Assembly: GCA_012064415.1 (NCBI GenBank)
Contig: SSNU01000036.1
Span: 133,509-197,508 of the forward strand
Reading direction: 5' to 3'
DNA from: Gyrodactylus bullatarudis
Taxonomy: Eukaryota > Platyhelminthes > Monogenea > Gyrodactylidea > Gyrodactylidae
DNA: 64,000 nt
Numbering within the stretch: position 1 is the stretch's first letter; the number at the start of each line of letters is the position of its first letter. Positions 1 to 8,879 of the stretch are shown here, piece by piece. Made by a program: the position numbers and the translations under genes. Under the pieces are notes generated by a model. It saw only the letters and a list, made by a program, of their open reading frames with translations. It made no database searches and was not told the origin of the DNA.

Positions 1-230
1 TTCAGCTCAAAATTCAAGAAAATGGGATATTGCCGCCAAATTGAAATTTGAAAAATGACCATATTTTTCATGAAAATATTTTTTTCTTCAAATGGTAAAA
101 GTTGGCGACATGTGTAGGATTCCAAAAAATCTTTAAAAAATCAGAATTCTTGATGAAAAAGGGAGGTTTTCGCAAAATTTATAGATTCCCAACTTCATAT
201 CAATTAGGTTTATATAACTCATTTAACCAA
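1..230. repeat. Fold-back family fragment
   Basis: This stretch is, base for base with scattered differences, the reverse complement of about 17480-17690. Shared landmarks are an end reading like ATATGAAGTTGGGAATCTA, a stretch encoding ATTCTTGATGAAAAA, and a TTGAAATTTGAAAAATGACC block. The same blocks recur at 61050-61100 and in other family members, so it is one arm of a dispersed fold-back element cut by the window edge. Confidence 0.6.
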
Positions 231-494
231 AATAATTAGCTGCAGTTTTAAAGATAAGGTTGATCAATAATTTGAGATTTCAAAATACTTTTTAATTTTC
301 TCAAATGTTACAGGAACCATCTTTTAATTCTTGAATTATCATAAAACGTTTTCAAAAATTTCCGAACGAGTTAGACCAAAATAAAGCGCATTTTCTGTTT
401 TAACCTCACTTAAATAGTATGAAAAGTCGAGTCATTTTCTTACGATTGATAGAGGAACCCACTCTAATATATATCCTTTTGTATTTTCTTTTAG

Positions 495-713
495 CGGGCA
501 TTCCTCCGCAAAAACACATACACATTGGACCAAAATAGGGCCCTGGAGTCGAAAGGTGGGACATGGTGTTGCTCGGTTTGCCGACAAAAGGACAGTCGAG
601 CTTGCTTTTACTGTTTAGCGAATATCGAATCGAAGGACCTACACGCGGTGTCACCAGATATCACATCGAAACTTCGTTACATCCAGGTCGTGGAGATTAA
701 GAAGCTCTATTGA
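495..713 (+). CDS. Possible terminal exon, Cys-rich, gene entering from the left
   Basis: I do not recognise the product. An open frame of 72 codons runs from a good acceptor (pyrimidine-rich, TTTTCTTTTAG ending at 494) to a TGA at 711-713. The base composition is clearly less AT-rich than its surroundings, which suggests real coding. It contains WCCSVC followed seven residues later by CFYC, a four-cysteine arrangement that could bind zinc, then a mixed charged tail ending VVEIKKLY. An in-frame methionine exists only as an alternative start (TTG-type at 525), so a spliced last exon is more likely than a stand-alone gene. The reverse frame at 406-654 is open too but has no recognisable features. 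It could instead be an old repeat-encoded protein. Confidence 0.35.
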   Translation, partial: RAFLRKNTYTLDQNRALESKGGTWCCSVCRQKDSRACFYCLANIESKDLHAVSPDITSKLRYIQVVEIKKLY

Positions 714-1410
714 AAAATCCATGTCAATCTACACAACGGATATAAAGTTGTTCTGGAAATAGTCTTCGCCTTAGATTTGATGCTGACGTTAAAAATATGA
801 TTTTCATAGCTATTTTTTTAATGCGAACCAAATGAATGATATCTCAGAAAGAGGGATAGATAGAGAGCGATTTGGGAAGAAAAAAGAATTTTTTCCGATC
901 AAGATCAGATCTCAGATCCTGGATCAAAAACAGGGTTGAAAAAATATTTTAAAATAAATTCATCACAAAAAGTTTATTAAAAAATTTTGACCTTTACTCG
1001 TGTGATCGACCCAGAAAATTGGATCAGATCAAGAAGAAAAAAAATTTTTTCAACCCTGAAGAACATTCTGGATTCTGCTCTCGAAAAAACCAGTAAAGTG
1101 AAATTTTTTTTCTTAAATCAGGTTTACTTTCAAGTATTTTGATTTTATTTCAAATATAAATTTTTTTTTCATTAGTTTTCATTTTCATTTCATTCCAAAA
1201 ATTTGTTTAAAAATTGAATTTCAATGGTATTTTTGTCCTCAAAAAATAAATAATGAAAGGCATACTTATGAGTAAATATACAAATTAATGAAAATTGATT
1301 TTTAATCAAAAATAAGAATTCATTTCTGTCTTTAGACCACTTCGAAGCCCATGATAGATTGCGTATTTTTATTTAAAATTGAAGGAAATTCAACATTAGC
1401 CCGTTTGAAT
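714..1410. other. Intergenic, no gene seen
   Basis: Very AT-rich sequence with long A and T runs and an AATAAA near 953 that could serve the putative exon upstream. A short inverted pair of GATCAGATC and TGGATCAGATC motifs (895-1030) suggests another decayed fold-back, but no open frame is convincing. Confidence 0.4.
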
Positions 1411-1684
1411 CCCAAGTCTAAGGGTAAAAGTCAATTTTTACAATTGGTCTAAGTCCTTTTTACAAAAAGTCTAAGATCTACTCGGTGTATTATCAAATGG
1501 CCTAAGTCTGTTTACAGAAAGTATAAGTGGTATATGCGGATATTATCATTTGGTCTAACAAATTTACACGTTTTAAAACTATACATGAAATATTTATCAC
1601 TTGGCCTAAGATTTTTTACATTAGGTCTTAGTTCAAAATTTAAAAAATAGTTGAGAATTAGCTTTTTTATTGAAAATATATCAT

Positions 1685-1966
1685 TCAAATAATTTTTTCC
1701 GCTTTCGACCGCATCCTTTTCTTTTTTGGTCTTCCTCTTTTCAAATTCGTTTCGATAGCCTCTAATTCTATGTCATCAAGATTTTGGAGATCGCAAAAAT
1801 TGAAGGGTGCGTTATAAGCTTTTATCAAACTAGATCTCTTGAAAAATTCATGAATGTAATCATCGATATTATCACCACATGAAAATATACAAGCTATAAG
1901 GTGCTTACATGGGTAGCCATTGTGAGCAATAAAATTACAGGAACAAGATTTATTATTTAAATTCAC
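1685..1966 (-). pseudogene. MULE C-terminal SWIM zinc-finger fragment
   Basis: About 93 residues with SCSCNF, then GYPCKHLIACIF, i.e. the C-x-C ... C-x-H signature of a SWIM domain, followed by a basic tail KRGRPKKKRMR that resembles an AT-hook or nuclear signal. No ATG starts it (the frame opens at GTG; a TAA lies about 30 nt upstream), so it is the 3' piece of a larger protein whose DDE core has been lost. SWIM domains close many MULE transposases. Confidence 0.65.
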
Positions 1967-2042
1967 AACTCGGTGGTACGTATTTCTTCTTTAACTGTAA
2001 TTCTTTTTGGCTTATAGCTCAGCTGAAATCAGTGTTAGAAAT

Positions 2043-2264
2043 TTATATTACTTTTGAGCATGTGTGCTCATGAAATTTAGACAAATGAAAGTTTCCATCT
2101 TTTCTTTTATAATAGGACCTTGTGAAAGGACAATTCTGATCTCGACATTTCACCTTATAATATGTAGGTGTTGAACTAACAGGTATATGAGATCTATTCG
2201 TTTCTTCTGAAAGTTGGGTAAGGTGTTCGATCACATCAGCTTTGCAACAGTATATATTATACAT
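2043..2264 (-). pseudogene. MULE N-terminal zinc-finger fragment
   Basis: A 73-residue frame with VKCRDQNCPFTRSYYKR, then HLSKFHEHTC: the spacing C-x4-C ... H-x2-H/C is that of the WRKY/FLYWCH-like DNA-binding finger found at the start of Mutator-type transposases. The frame ends just before a GT (in AAAAGTAATA near 2043) with an AG 33 nt on, so it may once have spliced toward the SWIM part, but the two frames do not join cleanly. It is a remnant inside the inverted-repeat element at 1411-2682. Confidence 0.6.
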
Positions 2265-2682
2265 TTAAATGACTAGATGTATGATGTCAAATTCTAAGGG
2301 TCCAAATAAAAGACTGCTCGCCTATGATTGGTTGTTTCAGACTTAAAAATATATCACTCCTATTGGTTTGAATAGTTTAAACCAAAGGATCAGTAAACAC
2401 ATTTCGGATAGTGATCTCACAAAAACTCATAGAGAGTGTAAAATATATAAAGTGTTAATTACTTCATTCATGCATGTGAAAAGTGTAAAAAATCTTAGGC
2501 CAAGTGATAAATATTTCATGTATAGTTTTAAAACGTGTAAATTTGTTAGACCAAATGATAATATCCGCATATACCACTTATACTTTCTGTAAACAGACTT
2601 AGGCCATTTGATAATACACCGAGTAGATCTTAGACTTTTTGTAAAAATTGACTTTTACCCTTAGACTTTTTGTAATTAACCC

Positions 2683-3340
2683 TATAAAATAATATACGAA
2701 TAATATCCATATTGGTTAAATTCCGCTAATTTCAGTTCAAAAGAGTACAATTCATTCAGATCTAAATTTTTAAATTCAAAGTTGAACTAGGGGGACATTT
2801 ATCTTGAATTTAGTCAGTTTTACTTGGGTCTTTTGGAGAAGTAAGTAAGTATAGAGAGTGATGGATATCTTATGGAGAATTTTTGTACCAATTCTAGATT
2901 GAATTGTATTGTATATAATATATATTAGGCTAATTAAAATCTACATAGACCATATCAAATAAGGGTAATACATCATACATACATACATTATACGTACGTA
3001 ATGTATATGTAATTCATTAATAAATGGTATTATAATACAAGTCTTTTTGCATGACTAATTATTTAAATGACTTTACAACTTACTACCAGATTATATGAAA
3101 GGGAAAAGAATACACGTTTGATCTTCATTGAGAATCCGTTTCCTGTGCCGAATCTCTGGGGAGGACAGAGAAAAAGAGAAGATATAAAAAACAATAATGA
3201 GTATAAAAAACTATTTCTTCCTCATTCAGAAAGATAGACAAAGTGCAATTGAGAATGAATTTGGAGTATGCTATAGGGGGAGAGAGGAATAAATCGATAG
3301 ATTGAGGATCAGAGATTGAACAAGCTAACAGAGGATTCTA
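2683..3340. other. Intergenic, no gene seen
   Basis: AT-rich sequence between the MULE and a MITE. No supported frame or RNA gene. Confidence 0.4.
2975..2990. repeat. Short CATA microsatellite
   Basis: About four tandem CATA units followed by the palindromic TACGTACGTA. Other simple tracts lie at 20843-20855 (CA), 35524-35562 (TA-rich), 39789-39800 (AAT), 57759-57771 (TA) and 61361-61370 (CT). Confidence 0.6.
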
Positions 3341-3818
3341 TTTTTCAGTTCGTTAAGGAAGATATGAAACTCATCGAGGAAAATTTATTTACAACTCTAT
3401 TAAATCTTTTTTTTGCAATAATTTATGATAATAACGTTTAAAATGGTTTGCGAATTATATTATTTTAGGGATAATTACAAAGAGTAGAAGCTTCTGGATG
3501 AAATTTTCATTCAATACAAATTTTACACTATTCACGCTTACTTCTGCACACTGATGTGATAAATGTTTAGTTTGGTGAAATAGTCCATCATCGCTTTAGT
3601 AGAATTCATAGATAAACCGACAAATAGGGTCTAGACATCTCACTTGATTTTAACTTGAGTTAGAGTGAGTCGGTTTATAATTCCTAGTAAATTTTTCAGA
3701 AAATTCATCAAGACATATTATGGCTTCACTCATGAAAGAGAATTCTAGGTCATTTAGTGCCATTTATGTGGAAGGATATCAACCTTGTTATTGTTATCTT
3801 CCTTAACGAACTGTAAAA
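3341..3818. mobile_element. MITE with CAGTTCGTTAAGGAAGATA inverted ends
   Basis: The sequence at 3345-3364 recurs inverted at 3796-3813, giving a terminal inverted repeat of about 20 bp around a 440-bp non-coding AT-rich body. The ends start with CAG, as in some hAT-type MITEs, but flanking duplications are not evident, so the superfamily is open. Confidence 0.5.
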
Positions 3819-4265
3819 GGTATAGATGAAATTCTAACAAAAATTCCAAGTAATACGGATTCCTTCTATACTGAGTCTTTATTCCTATCTAAAGCTAGTT
3901 GACATGAAGATGAGAATTTGCAAAGATATCAATATTTTTCTCCGGATAGCTAGGAAAAAAATTGTCTTTTCGAATTCCATGATAAAATGAGCAGACAAGA
4001 TGTTAAAATATGGATATTCAATCTAGCCACCAAATTTCCACTTTTTCAACTTGAGACTACAAAATCTTGGTTTTGGTTTTTGAAGATTTGATAGAATAAT
4101 AAAATGCTGATATTTTGGATCAAGATCAGAAAAATGATTCAAATTCCGTAATTGAATTTCACAGAACTTCAGCCATTTTAAGAAAAAGATTAACTTTCTA
4201 ATTTTGTGCTGTTCTCATTCGTGATAATTCAAAATATTCAGATTTGCCAAAATAATGATTACTAG

Positions 4266-4411
4266 AATTATTTCGTTCTATGTGCTTAGGTAATATAACC
4301 CACAGGAACGTCTTATTTGGTAATGGATTAGCCCATGTCGCTGAATGTTACAGCTTACTAAAAAGACGTTCCTGTGGGATATATTACCTAAACACCTAGA
4401 AAGAAATAATT
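4266..4411. mobile_element. Short MITE of the AGGTGCTTAGGTAATATA family
   Basis: A 146-bp near-palindrome: the left arm (AATTATTTCGTTCT, then TGCTTAGGTAATATAACCCA) is repeated inverted at the right end, with GACGTTCC at the base of the hairpin. Its core (GGTAATGGATTAGCCCATGT, then GCTGAATGTTACAGC) is shared with the much larger elements at 14731, 18747 and 34328, so this is a deletion derivative of that family. Confidence 0.7.
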
Positions 4412-4713
4412 CCAGTAACCTTTTTAAGTATAGGTGCTGCACTATTCATTAGTTAAAATAATGATGTATTTTTGTGAGTTTCGAGGACCAAATTTGAATC
4501 ATTTGTCTAATTCTGATTCTAAAAACTTGAGGTGAAAAAGGGTTTACTATTTAGTGGAAACTGGTGAATTCTCATCCTCATATTATCTAGCTCTGGTTAT
4601 TGGTAGACTTTTTCGAAACTTTTTTGTTTTTTAGAGATTGGCTCAGTGAAAATTATGAAATAGAGGGCTAGCATCTGATATTTAGTCATCCCAGTATGCC
4701 ATGTCTTGTTTAA

Positions 4714-5232
4714 CCCTTCATGTCGCAAATTATTTTTTTTCATCACACAAATGAGAAAATTTGCAATCTAGCCAAAAAAATTACGCTGATTCTGAATCAG
4801 AATTCCTTTTTGTAAACCGACTTATCATTTCAAAGATAATAGAGGTTAAAATTGGCATTTTTGACTCTAAAACCAGTTATCTTCTAAACTATAAGAGATA
4901 TCGAGCAGGCGATTCCATATTTGGAATCTACGGCTATTGTTTCATGATAGAAAGTTATTTTATTTTTTTCTAAGATCTCAGCAAAAAGGTTTTCAAAAAA
5001 ACGTTCTAAATATTTTTCAAATATTTGACAACATTTTCAAAAAGTCATCCTTCTTCATATAACTATGGTATGCATCAGTGAAAAGCTATCTTTATGAATT
5101 ATACATATTTTTGTAGCTTAATAAATTTCCTTTCTAATGAGGGGTGGAAAAATTATTTTAGGTTTCTTTCAGTTAAAATTATCGCTCGAGAAAGAGTTGT
5201 GTTCCACTGGTGGAACAATGAGACATGAAGGG
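4714..5232. mobile_element. piggyBac-type MITE with TTAA duplication
   Basis: The ends CCCTTCATGTC and GACATGAAGGG are inverted repeats, and both are flanked by TTAA (4710-4713 and 5233-5236), the target duplication specific to piggyBac elements. The 519-bp body has no intact transposase frame. A solo copy of the same end is at 17361. Confidence 0.75.
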
Positions 5233-5280
5233 TTAATTCAAAAGTATCATTTATAAAGAAGAGAAGATTTCCCATTGATT

Positions 5281-8200
5281 TTAGTAATTATAGTAGGAAA
5301 TTTTCATTGAATAATTTTGAAATTTTGCATTAGAAACATTACAGATTAATGGCCTTACAAAGAAATCATTTTCACTTTTGAGATTGGCCAACCTTTCCAT
5401 TAAAACATTCTTATTTAAAAGGGCTTGGGTACGTCCAGCTTGATCGTAGTCCTTGAGGAGGTAGAATGAAAAGTCACTTATGTTAACAACAAGAAGGTTG
5501 GGCAATGCAATTCCAGAGTACGTAAGGAGTAGGTTATTGAAGGTTTCCATGTCATCTGACCATGAGTGGACAAAGTTTCTGAAAAGTTATGAAAACTCAT
5601 GAATAGGGCGACCATGTCCAAAGATTAATATTAAGGTATATTAAACCTGAAAATTTTATTAATAAATCTCCTGGTATCTTTTTAAAAACCAAAGGTTGCT
5701 AACTTTAAAATCATGATATTCTGCATTTGATGGTTCTAAATATAGTTCAAAACGAGGACTATAAAAACTCAATTTCGAAAGAAATCCTAGATAAAAATGG
5801 AATACCAACTGTTCAAAGTTTATAGAAACTTCCCAATAAACTGTACAAAGCTAGATTTAAGGGTAAATTTTTATTTGCCTTTTCTCCTAAATATATCCGG
5901 AAAATGCATTTTTTAGGTGCCCTACTCATAAGTAAGTTTTGAGTATAAACAAATGATAGATTTTCCTAGATACTTTGAGCACGTGAAATTGATAAAATGG
6001 TTGCATGGAAAACAAGAGGCTTGATTTTATCAAATTGTCTTGAGTTCAGAAAATAATTTTGATAAAGTTTGACAATACATACTAGAAGTGATACGGAACC
6101 CGATTAAATCTTTTTGTCGTAGCATATATATATCTATTCAAAAGAGAGATGTATTTGATCGAATTGCTGCGTGTAGGAATCAAAAAATAATATGATCAAT
6201 TTTTCATGATCATCCGCGGTACTCAATCTAATTTTGAGACTATTTATTGAACTATTTATACGATATCTCCATGCAGATCAAGGCTTTTTCCCAACATTTT
6301 ACAGTCTTATAAATCGGACTTTATTTTTTCTTTTTTTTACAAATTCCAATGTGATTGTGGAGCCTCGTATATAGGTAGAACGATTAGGAAATTATCTACA
6401 CGAGCGGAGGATCATCTGAAGAAGGATACTGCGGTTACAAGGCATCTTAAACAAGAAGATCATACAGCTTCAATTTCAAATTTTTCCGTTTTATACAAAA
6501 ACCCTAATGACGACAGCATAGATGTATGGGTGAAAGAGAAATTTCTTATTAACCTATATAAACCTAATCTATGTGTTCAGAAAAATTATTCCTATAATCT
6601 TCAACTCCCTTGGCCTATGTGAGCTTTTTCACTTTTCTCTCCACTGTTGCTATTTATTGGAGAGTTTTGGTGTTTTTTCAGCTTGCATTTTATTATTATT
6701 TTCTTTGACTTTACTATTTCTTTCATGATTTGTAAAATATTATCTTGAATGAATTCTTAACTTATATTATTTTTGAAGAATTACCACTGATGATGCTTCA
6801 AGAAATGTACATTTGGTTTTAATATATCTTTTTTCAATTTTCTATATTATGAATATAAGTGGATTTTCGGACGTGTTTGAAAAACTACGTGAATTACTTA
6901 TTCGTAATTATTTTTTCTACTCAATGATATTTTCCACTTTTGTAGAGAATTTTTCACTGATTTCAGATAGGTGCTTCTTAAAAAATTCGGTTTATTTTCG
7001 AGTTATTCGGTAGAAACTGAAAACCCGACTTGCATTTCTTTATCTTACAATACAGAAAAACATGAATGAGATAGAAAGACAGGAATGACATAATCTTGTT
7101 CAGGGATAAATTCTTAACAAAAGAGTAGAAGGAAAGTTTCCCTTGACTCTTCTAGTTTCTGATGAATCACTACGACTGTTATCTTTTTTGAATTCAACTT
7201 GTTAGAATAATAATAATAACTGTTCATTAACAGCAATCTTTATGCATCTCTTAACTTGGATAATGGAATTTTGAGGCAATAATTAAAAAGGATTGTATTT
7301 TTCTATATCTTGGTTCCTCTTTTTGACACGCAGTTCAAAACTCTCCAAGATTTACCTAATTTTACATCCTCTTCTCCGTCTTTAAATAATTGCGGTTTAA
7401 GCTTTTCTGTACGCTTTTTTCTCTATTTAAAGCAAATCTTTTGCCAGTATGGTATATTGATAACCCTCCCTTTTTAAGAAGCTAATTCCAAATTAGATCG
7501 AGTCATTAATATTCTAAAACTCTCATCAACATTCAAATATATTGGTCTTTCTCATATTTTTCTAACCTCTGATATGTAGAAATGCGTGAGGTGTATCACA
7601 GATAAGTCTGAAATAATTTTTAAAGATTAAAAACTTACTTTTTTAAACTCTGGTCATCAAATGCAATTTCATGGGTCAAATCGTAAAATCTGGAGAGGAA
7701 AACGTGTTAAGAGTTTATTTTTAAGAAACAAAATCCAAGTATGTGAAAGGAAACTTACTTTTGAGAGTCACTTCCTTCTTTTCTTGATTTTTCAACAATA
7801 TAAATGCAAATAAGCTTATCAAACTTGTGTTGAATTTCATTTAGATTGCCAATAAACTTCCAAAAGTTGTAACCATTCACTTGAGGGAAAGCAAGAAGTC
7901 GTTCCTTGGTAATCCAATCATGTAGAGATGTTTTTTCTGGAGAGAATGAACTAATTTGACCCTCTTTTATCACTAAAATACTTGGAGTTTCAGTTGTTTT
8001 TTCAATCATATTTACCAGTTTCTCTGGTAAAAATGAAATGCTAGTTTTATAAAAATTAATTATCAAGTTATCTTCTTGGAAAATCTTGATAAACTCTTCA
8101 TGAAACTGAACATTTTCTTTGACAAGGATGAAAATGGGTTTATCTTTGAGAAGGTGAAATATTCTTGAAAACTCCTTGAGACTTTTAATTTCTTTTTCAT

Positions 8201-8677
8201 AAGGACTAGAGAAAGTTATCTTAAGATTTTAGTTGACCTACCCATGAATACGTAATAAGAATTCAACGATGGTGTTGATAGAACGCTCGCCATGGTACTC
8301 AATAATTTTATCTCCGTGTATGCTATATTTTCATGTTAAAATTAAGTTACTATTTAATAGATGGATAACTATTAACACCGTATTTTTTCGCTAAACCAGT
8401 ATGATACGTTGCATCTATCTTGAGTGGAATAATTTCAGGAATATCTCGACGGATTATTATACTCAGTTCATCAAATATCGGTTCAAAATGTTTACAGTGG
8501 CCGCACCAGGGAGCATAAAACTTATTATTATGATATTTTTACTAACGTCAATGAAATAGTGTTTTTTTACATCGAGTTCACTAAAGAAAATGCAAAATTA
8601 ATGAATTACCTTAGGTTTTCATTTGAATTTATAACACAAATGAAGAGGTTAATGAGGAACAGAGTTGAAACAAGCAT
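5281..8677 (-). CDS. TMX3: TMX3-like ER protein disulfide isomerase
   Basis: Thioredoxin-family oxidoreductase expected to form and rearrange disulfides in the ER lumen. Exons on the minus strand: 8677-8610, 8580-8547, 8520-8351, 8322-8242, 8205-7759, 7689-7639, 5578-5281; the sum is 382 codons plus stop and all joins hold frame. A signal peptide fills residues 1-17. The active site WCGHC is at 39-43, preceded by DFYAP as in TMX3, and the YGVNSYPSIK cis-proline region ends that domain. Two thioredoxin-like redox-inactive domains follow. Joins across the 26-, 28- and 36-nt introns align with human TMX3 (as I remember it) without gaps, which supports them. The usual C-terminal membrane span is missing from this model. 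A GTAAGG donor after codon TTT (5359) could lead to an unseen further exon. Intron 6 (2 kb) holds a PLE fragment. Confidence 0.85.
5579..7638. other. TMX3-like intron 6 with repeats
   Basis: This intron is 2,060 nt, far longer than the other introns of the gene. The right half carries a Penelope-like 3' fragment (6339-6912, plus strand). Near 5608 a GGGCGAC end like that of the MITE at 11613 occurs once. I see no other feature. Confidence 0.6.
6339..6912 (+). pseudogene. PLE fragment: GIY-YIG endonuclease and 3' tail
   Basis: A 5'-truncated Penelope-like retroelement. The open frame to the stop at 6620-6622 begins YKFQCDCGASYIGRT and continues as a GIY-YIG endonuclease, ending NYSYNLQLPWPM. 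The reverse transcriptase part is absent, as expected from 5' truncation during target-primed insertion. The roughly 290-nt tail (TGGAGAGTTTTGGTGTTTTT landmark, ending CGTGAATTACTTATTCGTAA) is shared with the copies at 21967, 45849, 52020 and 58128. Confidence 0.8.
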
Positions 8678-8879
8678 TTATTTATCTTTTCCTTTTGAAT
8701 AATTAACTATTTAAAACAAGACTTTGTCATAATATTGGTCCTCATTAAAACAATTCAAAGAGAACTATTTTAAATTGAAGTTGATAATCAATTTTTGACT
8801 CCTTATTTGTCAATCGGATCAAATTGAGTAACATATCCTGGGCTAAAAGATATTTAGCAAATAGTTTATATAGATAAAT

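Larger units (their letters stand above)
1411..2682. mobile_element. Deleted Mutator-like (MULE) DNA transposon with ~200-bp TIRs
   Basis: Positions 1411-1620 and 2484-2682 are near-perfect inverted repeats (shared landmarks AAGTCTAAGGGTAAAAG, CTACTCGGTGTATTATCAAA, TTGGCCTAAGATTTTTTACA). The left arm carries one extra ~22-bp duplication. Between the arms the minus strand encodes two pieces typical of MULE proteins: an N-terminal Cys/His zinc finger (2043-2264) and a C-terminal SWIM zinc finger (1685-1966). The DDE catalytic region that should sit between them is absent, so this is a non-autonomous deletion derivative. Long inverted repeats plus these two zinc domains are a known MULE pattern; the family assignment is inference. 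I did not find a clear 8-10 bp target duplication. Confidence 0.75.

Noticed and set aside
2320..2370. Inverted CCAAT boxes (GATTGG, ATTGG) as a host promoter
   Set aside because: They lie inside the MULE, next to its own reading frame; no host gene follows.
2368..2592. Open frame of 74 codons inside the right arm of the MULE
   Set aside because: It is built from the inverted-repeat sequence itself and has no domain.
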